Shown one piece after another: positions 47,408-56,934 of a stretch of 64,000 nt of DNA; positions within the stretch are counted from its first letter, which is position 1; every line of letters starts with the position of its first letter. The stretch is from Bacteroidetes bacterium GWF2_40_14 (GTDB lineage: Bacteria; Bacteroidota; Bacteroidia; Bacteroidales; UBA932): contig MEOK01000005.1 in the NCBI GenBank assembly GCA_001769195.1, forward strand, positions 62,001 to 126,000, written 5' to 3'. Both the position numbers and the translations under genes were made by a program. The notes under the pieces were generated by a model that saw nothing but the letters and a program-made list of their open reading frames with translations, ran no database searches and was not told the DNA's origin.

Positions 47408-48751
47408 ATGGAAAACATTGTAAGACTCAATCTGCAGGCTGCTGTTCCTTTCGTATCTGATAGTGAAATGGAGCAATCACTTGAAAAAGCCTTTAATTCT
47501 TTTGATATTCTTACAGACAGAAGCGGACGCGGTAACGATTTTCTTGGATGGACCGATCTTCCTTCCAAGACCGACAACTCAGTTTTCAATGATATTTATG
47601 ATATAGTGAACAGATGGGAGAGAGACGTGGAGATTGTCGTGGTTATTGGAATTGGCGGTTCATATCTTGGGGCCAAAGCTGCTATTGACTCTCTTTCTCA
47701 TTCATTTACAACACATCTCGGAAAATCTGACGGACCTTCTATTGTCTATGCCGGCCAGAATTTGTCTGAAGAATATTTGTCTGAACTCCTTGAACTTCTG
47801 GAAGAACGGTCTTTTGCCTGTGTTGTCATATCAAAATCAGGAACAACAACCGAGCCTGCAGTTGCATTCAGGCTCATTAAGCAGATGCTGGAACAAAAAT
47901 ACGGAAAGAAAGAGGCAAGAAGGAGAATCGTAGCTGTTACCGATAATTTTCAGGGAGCATTAAAGGGATTGGCCAATCAGGAGGGATATTCTACATTTGT
48001 CATACCCGATGATGTTGGGGGGAGATACTCTGTCCTTACACCAGTGGGACTATTACCGGTAGCTTTGGCAGGTTTTGATATCAGGAGCATTATAGACGGA
48101 GCAATTGAAATGGAGAGAATATGTGCTCAACGTTCAGAAAAAAATCCTGCAATAATATATGCGACTATCCGAAATGCCTTATATTCAAAAGACAAAAAAA
48201 TAGAGATTCTGGTTAATTACAATCCTAAATTACAATATTTTGCAGAATGGTGGAAACAACTGTTCGGCGAGAGTGAGGGAAAGGAGGAGAAGGGAATCTT
48301 TCCGGCATCGGTGAATAATACGACAGATCTTCACTCAATGGGACAATATATTCAGGAGGGAGAGAGAACAATTTTTGAAACAGTGATAAGTGTTGCAAGG
48401 GCCAACAGGTCTTTATCTATAGTAGATGATCCGAATAACCTGGACGGATTGAACTTCCTTTCCGGAAAGTCTTTGGATGAATGTAATAAAATGGCCGAAC
48501 TGGGTACAAGAATCGCGCATATTGACGGTGGTGTTCCCAATATTCAAATAGAGATTCCATCCATAAACGAGTATAATCTTGGGGCTTTGTTCTATTTCTT
48601 TGAATTTGCATGTGGAATAAGTGCATATATGATTGACATCAATCCATTTGATCAGCCCGGGGTGGAAGATTACAAGATCAACATGTTTGCTTTGTTGGGC
48701 AAACCGGGGTATGAAGCAAAGGCAAGAGAGCTCCGGGGCAGGTTTCAATGA
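47408..48751 (+). CDS. pgi: Glucose-6-phosphate isomerase
   Basis: This 447-residue glycolytic enzyme interconverts glucose 6-phosphate and fructose 6-phosphate. It is of the short bacterial type. Sugar-phosphate-binding motifs are VVIGIGGSYLGA (about 77-88) and VISKSGTTTEPA (about 138-149). DVGGRYSVLTPVGLLP (about 203-218) is the PGI signature region, and the catalytic Glu lies in the LFGESEGKE stretch. The C-terminal FDQPGVEDYK is conserved. Its last four bases overlap the addB-like start (ATGA). Confidence 0.96.
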   Translation: MENIVRLNLQAAVPFVSDSEMEQSLEKAFNSFDILTDRSGRGNDFLGWTDLPSKTDNSVFNDIYDIVNRWERDVEIVVVIGIGGSYLGAKAAIDSLSHSFTTHLGKSDGPSIVYAGQNLSEEYLSELLELLEERSFACVVISKSGTTTEPAVAFRLIKQMLEQKYGKKEARRRIVAVTDNFQGALKGLANQEGYSTFVIPDDVGGRYSVLTPVGLLPVALAGFDIRSIIDGAIEMERICAQRSEKNPAIIYATIRNALYSKDKKIEILVNYNPKLQYFAEWWKQLFGESEGKEEKGIFPASVNNTTDLHSMGQYIQEGERTIFETVISVARANRSLSIVDDPNNLDGLNFLSGKSLDECNKMAELGTRIAHIDGGVPNIQIEIPSINEYNLGALFYFFEFACGISAYMIDINPFDQPGVEDYKINMFALLGKPGYEAKARELRGRFQ

Positions 48752-51474
48752 AATTCTTATCTCAGATAGCGTCAGCCTTTTATTCTATTGAAGGAGAGAA
48801 AATTAAGGACTTTTGTTTTGTTTTTCCTAACAGAAGGGCCGGCCTCTTTTTTCAGAAGCACCTTGGTGAGATCGCATCAGAACCGCTTTTCTCGCCTGCA
48901 ATAATAACCATCAACGACCTTTTTACCCAATTGTCGGGCAGTAGCCAGATTGACAGGCTTGAAGCTCTGTATAAGCTTTATGTACTGTTTGTTGAGTTGT
49001 CTGGCTCTAAGGAGAGCTTCGACGAATTCATATTTTGGGGTGATGTTATTCTTGCAGACTTTGACGATGTTGACAAATATCTTATTGATGCAGAAAAACT
49101 ATTTGCAAACGTCAAAGATCTGAAGGATATTGAGAGTGATTACTCTTTTTTGTCCAAAAGGCAGCTTGAGGCAGTACAAACATTCTGGTCAAATTTTCTC
49201 CCTGTGGGAGAGAGCGAAAAGAAGATAAAGTTCAGGGCTGTATGGGAAGTGTTATATCCTTTGTATTTAAGGTTCAGGGAGTCACTTGAGAAATCTTCCA
49301 TGGGTTACGAGGGAATGGTATACAGAATGATTGCCGAGGTTTTTCTTAAAAACGACGAATCGGCAGATCTGCTTTATAATAGCATCGGAGAATTTCGCGG
49401 TATTGTATTTGTTGGATTCAATGCACTGAATGAGTGTGAGAAGGTGTTGATGAAAGCATTGAAAAAAAGAGGTGTGGCAGATTTTTACTGGGACTTTGAA
49501 GGTGATCTTATTCAGGATGTCAACAATAAAGCATCTCTGTTTATGAGGGAGAATATTGCTCTTTTTCCATCGAGACATAATCTGGACTTCTGCATAAAAC
49601 ATGACAGGGAAATTGAGGTTATTGGAATTCCATCTGCTGTAGGAGAGGCAAAAATGGTTTCAAAAATTGTTGCAGGTGTTGGAGGTGGATTGAATACAGC
49701 AGTTGTTTTACCAGATGAATCATTGTTGATGCCTGTTTTATACTCAATTCCGGAGGAAGTAGAGTCTGTCAATGTAACTATGGGGTATCCACTCAGGGCA
49801 GGATCAATTGTCTCTCTTATGGAAAGCGTCATGGTGTTGCAAAAGGGTTCTTTCTACTATAAGAGGGTTCTTCCGGTTCTAAGGCACAATTACTTGAAGA
49901 TGGTTGCCGGAGAGGAAGTGAGGTTGCTTACAGAGAAGATTGTAAAGCAAAATATGGTTTATATTGAGCAGTCTGAATTTGACAAACATCCTTTGTTGAA
50001 ACTTATATTCAGATATTGTCCGGATATTTCAGGGTACCTTCTGGAAATACTTGAATACCTGAACAACTCTGCGGAACTTACAAAAATTGAGAAGGAGTTT
50101 ATATATTATTTCTATACGGCAGTTTCAAAGATAAGGGATCTCAGGATTCCGATGAATACCGACACTTATTGCAAAGTTCTACAGGAGTTTGTAAACAGTA
50201 CTTCAATCCCGTTCAAAGGTGAGCCGCTTGCCGGATTACAGATTATGGGGGTCCTGGAAACAAGAGCTCTGGACTTTGACAATGTTATTATCTGTTCAAT
50301 GAACGATGGAACATTTCCGTCAAAATCACCTGTCAGCTCCTTTATCCCTTATAATCTAAGAAAAGGGTTTGGATTACCTGATAATGAATTTAAAGATGGA
50401 GTTACTGCTTACCATTTTTACAGATTGATTTATAGAGCAAAAAAAATCTTCCTGCTATACGATACCAGAAGCGAAGGTCTTAAAAACGGCGAAAAAAGCC
50501 GCTTTATACAACAGCTGAAGTATCACTATCAGGTTCCAATAAATGAGAGCATAACAACATTCACTATCGGTTCAAACAAAAGGGAAGCAGTGGTTATTGA
50601 GAAAAACCCTGCTTTGGTACAGAGAATAGGCGAACTATTCTACAAAGGTGGTGAGCGGGGCCTCTCTGCAAGTTCAATTAATACATATCTGGATTGTCCT
50701 CTTAAATTTTATTTCCAATATGTAAAAGGAGTGGAGGAGGAGGAGAGTGTTTCTGAAGGTGTTGAGGCAGATACTTTCGGTTCAATTTTTCACAAGGCAA
50801 TGGAGCTGCTTTATGACGGATTTAAGGGAAAGATTGTTACACGAGAGAATTTGTCAATTCTTATGAAAAACGGTAAAAAAATTGAAGATGCTATAAACGA
50901 GGCTTTTTACCAGGTGCTCAGAATGAAAGAGATAAAAGGACATAATTTGCTTATCCATAAGCTTATAACGCGATATGTTCTACAGACTGCAAAGTATGAC
51001 ATTTCCAGGTCACCTTTTGAATACATAAGCTCCGAACAGAGACAATGCTTCGATTTTGTACTAGAAGATGGAACCATTGTTCCTTTGAAGGGATTTATTG
51101 ACAGAATCGACATAAAAGAGGGAACCAAAAGAATAATTGACTACAAGACTGGAAGGGGAGACCTAAAATTCAGAACGGTACAGGATCTCTTTGATACAAC
51201 TGCCAGACAACGAAACAAAATTGCCATGCAGATGATTATGTATGCGCTTATGTTATATGACAATGAACCTGTAATAATTGCACCGTACCTTCTCAGAGAG
51301 TTGTTTAATGAGGAGACAAGTCTGGAGATGATTGTAGACAAAGAGCTTCTGGAAGAGTATTCCGTTTCGTTAGGCAACACTCTGGTAAAAATATTCGACT
51401 CCACAACACCATTTGGACAAACAGATGATCTAATGAAGTGCGGTTATTGTCCATTTTCAGTAATTTGCAGATAA
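48748..51474 (+). CDS. addB: AddB-like nuclease subunit of a RecBCD/AddAB-type complex
   Basis: This 908-residue protein pairs with AddA to resect double-strand breaks. The N-terminal region starts with FCFVFPNRRAGLFFQKHL, a degenerate helicase-like segment typical of AddB. The C-terminal PD-(D/E)XK nuclease is clear: SSINTYLDCPLKFYFQY (about 648-664), FGSIFHKAMELL, then GFIDRIDIKEG and IIDYKTG as the catalytic core. C-terminal CGYCPFSVIC with the earlier Cys suggests a 4Fe-4S cluster. It is coupled to pgi by ATGA overlap and followed by addA after two bases. Confidence 0.88.
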   Translation: MKFLSQIASAFYSIEGEKIKDFCFVFPNRRAGLFFQKHLGEIASEPLFSPAIITINDLFTQLSGSSQIDRLEALYKLYVLFVELSGSKESFDEFIFWGDVILADFDDVDKYLIDAEKLFANVKDLKDIESDYSFLSKRQLEAVQTFWSNFLPVGESEKKIKFRAVWEVLYPLYLRFRESLEKSSMGYEGMVYRMIAEVFLKNDESADLLYNSIGEFRGIVFVGFNALNECEKVLMKALKKRGVADFYWDFEGDLIQDVNNKASLFMRENIALFPSRHNLDFCIKHDREIEVIGIPSAVGEAKMVSKIVAGVGGGLNTAVVLPDESLLMPVLYSIPEEVESVNVTMGYPLRAGSIVSLMESVMVLQKGSFYYKRVLPVLRHNYLKMVAGEEVRLLTEKIVKQNMVYIEQSEFDKHPLLKLIFRYCPDISGYLLEILEYLNNSAELTKIEKEFIYYFYTAVSKIRDLRIPMNTDTYCKVLQEFVNSTSIPFKGEPLAGLQIMGVLETRALDFDNVIICSMNDGTFPSKSPVSSFIPYNLRKGFGLPDNEFKDGVTAYHFYRLIYRAKKIFLLYDTRSEGLKNGEKSRFIQQLKYHYQVPINESITTFTIGSNKREAVVIEKNPALVQRIGELFYKGGERGLSASSINTYLDCPLKFYFQYVKGVEEEESVSEGVEADTFGSIFHKAMELLYDGFKGKIVTRENLSILMKNGKKIEDAINEAFYQVLRMKEIKGHNLLIHKLITRYVLQTAKYDISRSPFEYISSEQRQCFDFVLEDGTIVPLKGFIDRIDIKEGTKRIIDYKTGRGDLKFRTVQDLFDTTARQRNKIAMQMIMYALMLYDNEPVIIAPYLLRELFNEETSLEMIVDKELLEEYSVSLGNTLVKIFDSTTPFGQTDDLMKCGYCPFSVICR

Positions 51475-51476
51475 GT

Positions 51477-54461
51477 ATGGGAAATCTTAACATATTTAAG
51501 GCATCGGCAGGTTCTGGCAAGACACATAATCTTACCCGGGAATACCTCAGGCTGCTATTCAAAAGCGACAATGCTTACAGACACATACTGGCCGTTACTT
51601 TTACAAATAAGGCAACTGATGAGATGAAAAGAAGGGTTCTTGAAGAACTTTATAAAATGTCTGCTTCTGATGCTGTTGCAAAAAAAAGACTGATTACAAT
51701 ACTTCATGATTACTCTTCATTTTCAATAAGTACCATAGACAGGTTCTTTCAACAGACTATGAGGGCATTTGCCAGAGAAATAGGGAAGAACAGCTCTTAT
51801 AGTGTTGAGCTTGATCAGGACATGGTGTTGGCAGAGGCAATTGACCAGATGATCCTTAACCTTGACAAAGACGAGAGTTCTGAACTTCTTGACTGGCTTA
51901 CATCATACTCATATGATTCAATTGAGAGCGGAAAATCATGGGACATCAAGAGAGGAATCAAGGAGCTGGCAGAACAAATTTTCAAAGAGGCTTTCAAAAT
52001 TAAAAACATTGAACTGGGAGACAAACTTGCAGGGAAAAAGGAGCTGGCAGCCTATAAGAAAGAGATAGGAGAAATTATCTCAAAATTTGAGAAAGAACTT
52101 ATTGGTATTGGCAAGAGGGCACTGATAATCATTGAAAAGAACAATCTTGTTGTAAGTGATTTTAAAGGAGGATCACGTTCACCACTCAACTATTTTTCAA
52201 AAATTGCAGCTGGTGCCACATCAACACCTTCAGCTCCATTCAGAGACCTTCTGGATACTCCTGCTAACTGGTATAAAAGCACTCTGTTAAAAACAGATCC
52301 TTCTCTATGCCACTCTATAGAAAATGCTTATGATGACGGCCTGAACGAACTTGTTGGGGAAATTGTCAATTTGACGGAGGCATGGAGAGAATACAATTCT
52401 GCTAAGGTTACAGATAATAATATCTATTCCCTTGGGATATTGCTTGATATCAATAAGTACATTCAGATATACTCAAAAGAGAATAATGTGGTTATTCTAT
52501 CGGAAACCACAGAACTCTTAAACAAGATTATCGATGGCAGTGATACTCCATTTATTTATGAAAAGGTAGGCAGCAGAATAGATAATTTTATGCTGGATGA
52601 ATTCCAGGATACTTCACTAATGCAGTGGCAGAATTTCAAGCCTCTTATACAGAACAGCCTCGCTGCAGGCTATGACAATCTAATTGTAGGAGATGTCAAG
52701 CAAAGTATTTACCGATGGAGAGGCTCCGACTGGAACCTTCTGAACAGCGATATATATAATGATTTTGACCCCACCCAGATTAGAGAGAAGCAACTTACAG
52801 AAAACTGGAGGTCATCGGAGAATATAGTTAAGTTCAACAACGAATTCTTCACATATGCTGCCGCAATCTGTGACAATATTCTGGGAGAGTCGGAGATATC
52901 CACTGCTGATGTATACAATGAGGTTATTCAAACAGTTCCAGCACAGAAGAGCGGTAATGAAGGTCATGTCCAATTGAAATTCATAGAAAATGAAGAGGGA
53001 GAAAGTTGGCACGACACGGTACTGAACACGATTGCGCCTTCTCTGGATAAATTACTGGAAAACGGCTACAAGTATAATGACATCGCCTTTCTGGTGAGAA
53101 AAAACTCTGAGGGTGTAGAAATAGTAAATTATCTGATTGACAAAGGATATCCTGTCATTTCAGATGAAGCACTTCTGATTGTATCTTCAAAAAGTGTAAT
53201 GAAGATAGTCACAATTCTCAGGTACTGCAACAATCCAAAAGATCCGATCAATAACTTGATTGCAGATTATGAGAACATTACTCTCTCTAAGGATAACTCT
53301 ATGGAGCATCTCCCCCTATATGAAATGTGCGAGAAAATTGCATGTGACTGGCTGGGAGATATTGACCGATCCGAATCTGCGTTTGTACAGGGTTTTCTTG
53401 ATACTGTTCTTGATTACGTTAAAAACAACAGATCTGATCTTGCATCTTTTCTTGAATGGTGGAGCGAGAAGAGCTCTAAGATTTCACTCTCATCTCCTGA
53501 GGGACAAGATGCCATTAAGGTTATGACAATTCATAAAGCAAAAGGATTGGGAATGAATGTTGTTATTGTTCCATTTTTTGAGATTCCGCTGGATCATTCA
53601 TCCCAACACAGAAATATAATCTGGTGTGAGCCCAATGTAGAACCATTCAATAATGTCCCCTTTATACCTATAGTCTATGGAAAGAACCTGCAGGAGACTA
53701 TATATGCAAAGGATTATCAGAGGGAGAGGCAGAAAGCATTCATAGACAATCTAAATACTGCCTATGTGGCATTTACAAGAGCCAAAAAGGAACTTCTTGT
53801 TTTCGCCAAAAGGGCAAAAAAACCGGAAGAACCTAAGTCTGTGTCTGATATTTTATACAGATTTTATATGCAAGGGCTTGATGAAAAACAGGAGCTCAAT
53901 GTAGGAAACTGGTCATTGGCAGACGCTCCGGATGTAGTAAATGTTAATGAAATTGAACTACCGGGGTTTCGTTCCATACCAATAGGAGAGAGACTAAAAC
54001 TATCGCTCAACGCGTCTGACTTTTTTGACAAGAGCAGCAAGAGGAACTTCGGTCTTATTATGCACGATGTTCTGTCAAGGGTATTTGTAGAAGAAGACCT
54101 GTCTGATTCAATAAAGTCTTCTGTAAGAAAAGGAGAACTTAAAGGAGAAGAGTACACATCTATGTTGTTGCATATGAATTCTATGCTAGAGAGTGTAAGA
54201 GACAGACATTGGTTTGATGGTTCATGTAAAGTACTCAATGAACTAGAGATTATCGAACCCGGGGGAAGAATATGCCGTCCGGACAGAGTATTGATGGGTA
54301 CAGAATCAATTGTAATTGATTTCAAGTTTGGTTCATTAAAATCAGATTCCCACGAGAGACAGGTAGCCAGATATATGAACCTGTTAAGGGGAATGGGAAT
54401 GGTACCTGTAAAAGGATTTCTTTGGTATCTTGAAGAAAATGAGATTATTGAAGTTGTCTGA
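51477..54461 (+). CDS. addA: AddA-like UvrD-family helicase/nuclease
   Basis: This 994-residue protein is the motor of the AddAB-type recombination complex. I start at 51477, two bases after addB; the ATG at 51438 lies within addB. Motifs: ASAGSGKTHNL (Walker A, about 7-17), AVTFTNKATDEMK (Ia), MLDEFQDTS (II), VGDVKQSIYRWRG (III), LTENWRS (IV), MTIHKAKGLGMNVVIVP (V) and YVAFTRAKKEL (VI). The C-terminal part has NFGLIMHDVLSR and RPDRVLMG...VIDFKFGS, a second PD-(D/E)XK-like nuclease. No chi-like site can be inferred from here. Confidence 0.9.
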   Translation: MGNLNIFKASAGSGKTHNLTREYLRLLFKSDNAYRHILAVTFTNKATDEMKRRVLEELYKMSASDAVAKKRLITILHDYSSFSISTIDRFFQQTMRAFAREIGKNSSYSVELDQDMVLAEAIDQMILNLDKDESSELLDWLTSYSYDSIESGKSWDIKRGIKELAEQIFKEAFKIKNIELGDKLAGKKELAAYKKEIGEIISKFEKELIGIGKRALIIIEKNNLVVSDFKGGSRSPLNYFSKIAAGATSTPSAPFRDLLDTPANWYKSTLLKTDPSLCHSIENAYDDGLNELVGEIVNLTEAWREYNSAKVTDNNIYSLGILLDINKYIQIYSKENNVVILSETTELLNKIIDGSDTPFIYEKVGSRIDNFMLDEFQDTSLMQWQNFKPLIQNSLAAGYDNLIVGDVKQSIYRWRGSDWNLLNSDIYNDFDPTQIREKQLTENWRSSENIVKFNNEFFTYAAAICDNILGESEISTADVYNEVIQTVPAQKSGNEGHVQLKFIENEEGESWHDTVLNTIAPSLDKLLENGYKYNDIAFLVRKNSEGVEIVNYLIDKGYPVISDEALLIVSSKSVMKIVTILRYCNNPKDPINNLIADYENITLSKDNSMEHLPLYEMCEKIACDWLGDIDRSESAFVQGFLDTVLDYVKNNRSDLASFLEWWSEKSSKISLSSPEGQDAIKVMTIHKAKGLGMNVVIVPFFEIPLDHSSQHRNIIWCEPNVEPFNNVPFIPIVYGKNLQETIYAKDYQRERQKAFIDNLNTAYVAFTRAKKELLVFAKRAKKPEEPKSVSDILYRFYMQGLDEKQELNVGNWSLADAPDVVNVNEIELPGFRSIPIGERLKLSLNASDFFDKSSKRNFGLIMHDVLSRVFVEEDLSDSIKSSVRKGELKGEEYTSMLLHMNSMLESVRDRHWFDGSCKVLNELEIIEPGGRICRPDRVLMGTESIVIDFKFGSLKSDSHERQVARYMNLLRGMGMVPVKGFLWYLEENEIIEVV

Positions 54462-54469
54462 CCAACTAT

Positions 54470-55375
54470 CTATAATTTTTTCAGATACTCTTCGATTATC
54501 TTGAAAGGGGCATCTTTAAGTAAGACAATTTTGTTTTTGTCGAGAAGGTAAATAGCAGGAGTGGGTCTGAGATCGTACAAAGGTCCTTCGGACAATTTCA
54601 TCTCTTTATCACAACCGTTTATCCATTTTTTATTAAGATTCACAACTTCCTTCATCCATCGCTCATAGTCCACACCTGCGTACATTGTAAGGACTTTTAC
54701 CGATGCACTCATCTTAGAGAGGATAGCAGAGACCTTCATCTCCTCCATCACCGTTTTGCAGGTAGGGCAATCCGGGTCAAAAAACATTAAAATTGTATAG
54801 GCAGAGTTAATTCCATAGAGACTCTTCCTGCTGCCGTCTTCCAGAACAAACTTGAAGTCAATCGCCTTTGTTCCCAGACGGTTTCTGTAGGCCAGGTCAA
54901 GCTGGTACTGCATCTGTACCCTCTCTGAATCAGAATATTTACCTGACTTGAGATACTTCTCAAGAATGAAGATATAAAGCTCTTCGTTTCTATATATTGA
55001 GTTTGGAGAATAGAATGCAGCTTCAAACATTGCTCTGAAATGAGATGTTATTTTGGGATTTCCATTCAATGCACTGTCAACCAGTTTGCTGACAGAACTG
55101 ATTGCTGCATCAGGGTTTGCCGATACAAGGTAATCTACATATGCGCTAAAATGAACATTCAGATTCTGAACATTTTGAAGATATGAGGTATCCTGAAAGT
55201 TCATCATTTTCCAGAAATGGTCGACAATATATCTGCTCCTCTCTCCAGGTTCCGTAATCATAGCCGGGACATCTATCATTTTAAGTGGTATAAACGTGTT
55301 CCCTGTTTTTCCTTTATTATTGTTACATGATGTCATACATGCAATTGCGCACAGAATGAGTATAGTTTTTTTCAT
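54470..55375 (-). CDS. Thioredoxin-fold lipoprotein, DUF5106-like
   Basis: This 301-residue protein begins at 55375 with a lipoprotein signal (MKKTILILCAIACMTSC, lipid-modified Cys probably residue 17 followed by NNN). A helical domain of about 30-175 resembles DUF5106. The thioredoxin domain has a DPDC-P-T-C site and a cis-Pro at RPTPAIYLLD near the C-terminus. It should sit in the periplasm or outer membrane and reduce disulfides. It resembles each half of the double-thioredoxin protein at 21013-22545. An upstream ATG (55405) would break the signal. It is convergent with addA (8-base gap) and divergent from gnd. Confidence 0.8.
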   Translation of the reverse strand: MKKTILILCAIACMTSCNNNKGKTGNTFIPLKMIDVPAMITEPGERSRYIVDHFWKMMNFQDTSYLQNVQNLNVHFSAYVDYLVSANPDAAISSVSKLVDSALNGNPKITSHFRAMFEAAFYSPNSIYRNEELYIFILEKYLKSGKYSDSERVQMQYQLDLAYRNRLGTKAIDFKFVLEDGSRKSLYGINSAYTILMFFDPDCPTCKTVMEEMKVSAILSKMSASVKVLTMYAGVDYERWMKEVVNLNKKWINGCDKEMKLSEGPLYDLRPTPAIYLLDKNKIVLLKDAPFKIIEEYLKKL

Positions 55376-55473
55376 TGCGGGAATATTAAATTTTGTCACT
55401 TGCAAATTTACAAAACTTGTTAGGATTTTTTTTGTTTATTCTCTATATTTATATGTTTTTAAGAAATTTAGTG

Positions 55474-56916
55474 ATGAATAAATCAAATATTGGTCTTATT
55501 GGCCTTGCCGTTATGGGAGAAAACCTGGTACTTAACATGGAGAGCAAAGGCATTAGGGTTTCTGTATATAACCGGACATATGAGGTTACCGAGAAATTTA
55601 TACAAGGACGGGCAAAAGGTAAAAATATTAAGGGTTATGCCACTTTAATGGAATTGGTTGATTCCCTTGAGTATCCTCGTATGGTTATGATGATGGTAAG
55701 AGCAGGAGATGCAGTAGATAAAATAATTGACTCTCTCATACCTCTTCTTTCGCCGGGTGATATAATTATTGATGGAGGAAATTCCAACTTCAACGACAGC
55801 TCCCGCAGAGCTGTTTATGTAGAATCGAAGGGGTTTCTATATGTAGGAACGGGGGTATCAGGTGGGGAGGAGGGTGCTCTTAACGGACCATCAATAATGC
55901 CCGGGGGGTCAGAAAAGGCATGGCCTTTCATAAAACCTGTCTTTCAAAGTATTGCAGCAAAAGCCGACGATGGGACACCCTGTTGTGAGTGGGTTGGTGG
56001 CGGAGGAGCCGGTCACTTTGTCAAAATGGTTCACAATGGAATAGAATATGCAGATATGCAATTGATTACAGAAGCATATTCCGTTATGAAACAAATGGTT
56101 CATTTGAGCAACCAAGAGATAGGAGAGAAGTTTTCTGAATGGAACAAAGGTAAATTGCAGAGTTATCTCATAGAAATCAGCTCGCTTATAATGAAATACA
56201 AAAATGCCGAAGGAGAATCACTTATAGATAAGATCTCCGATACCGCAGGGCAGAAAGGAACAGGCAAGTGGTCTGTTATCAATGCAATGGACCTGGGTAT
56301 TCCATTAAACCTCATTGCCTCGGCAGTTTTTGAAAGATCTCTTTCGGCACACAAGGATCTTAGATGCGAGGCCTCAGGAATCTACCACAGAGTACCAGAT
56401 ACTTTTTCCACACCGGACATATCTGAGATTCATGACTCACTTTATGCATCCAAGCTTATCTCTTACGCACAGGGATTCGAACTTATGCAAAAAGCGTCTG
56501 AAGAGTACAAATGGAACCTCAACTTTGCTTCAATAGCGAGGATATGGAGGAATGGCTGCATAATCCGCTCAGGATTTCTAAATCATATTGCAGAATCTTA
56601 TGAAAATTATCCGACCATAAAAAATCTACTGTTGGCACCATACTTCAAGGAGGAGGTGATAAATGCTCTTCCGGCCTGGAAATCTCTTGTTTCAAAAGCT
56701 GTTCTTGCAGAGGTATCGGTACCGGCTTTCTCTGCAGCAATCAATTACTTCTACTCATTCACAACTGAGAGGTTGCCGGCAAACCTGCTTCAGGCACAAA
56801 GAGATTTTTTTGGTGCCCACACTTTCGAAAGAGTTGATAGACCAAAAGGAGAGTTCTTTCATGAAAACTGGACAGGGGAGGGTGGAGAGACAAGTTCCCG
56901 TAACTATAACGTTTAA
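55474..56916 (+). CDS. gnd: 6-phosphogluconate dehydrogenase, decarboxylating
   Basis: This 480-residue enzyme makes ribulose 5-phosphate, CO2 and NADPH in the oxidative pentose phosphate pathway. I start at 55474 (MNKSNIGLIGLAVMGENL); the earlier ATG at 55393 would add a hydrophobic, non-family extension. Motifs: GLAVMGENL, VSGGEEGALNGPSIMPGG (about 128-145), HFVKMVHNGIEYADMQ (about 184-199) and the C-terminal FFGAHTFERVD. It is first in a gnd-zwf-pgl operon, 18 bases before zwf. Confidence 0.96.
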   Translation: MNKSNIGLIGLAVMGENLVLNMESKGIRVSVYNRTYEVTEKFIQGRAKGKNIKGYATLMELVDSLEYPRMVMMMVRAGDAVDKIIDSLIPLLSPGDIIIDGGNSNFNDSSRRAVYVESKGFLYVGTGVSGGEEGALNGPSIMPGGSEKAWPFIKPVFQSIAAKADDGTPCCEWVGGGGAGHFVKMVHNGIEYADMQLITEAYSVMKQMVHLSNQEIGEKFSEWNKGKLQSYLIEISSLIMKYKNAEGESLIDKISDTAGQKGTGKWSVINAMDLGIPLNLIASAVFERSLSAHKDLRCEASGIYHRVPDTFSTPDISEIHDSLYASKLISYAQGFELMQKASEEYKWNLNFASIARIWRNGCIIRSGFLNHIAESYENYPTIKNLLLAPYFKEEVINALPAWKSLVSKAVLAEVSVPAFSAAINYFYSFTTERLPANLLQAQRDFFGAHTFERVDRPKGEFFHENWTGEGGETSSRNYNV

Positions 56917-56934
56917 GCTGATATTGAAAAAATA

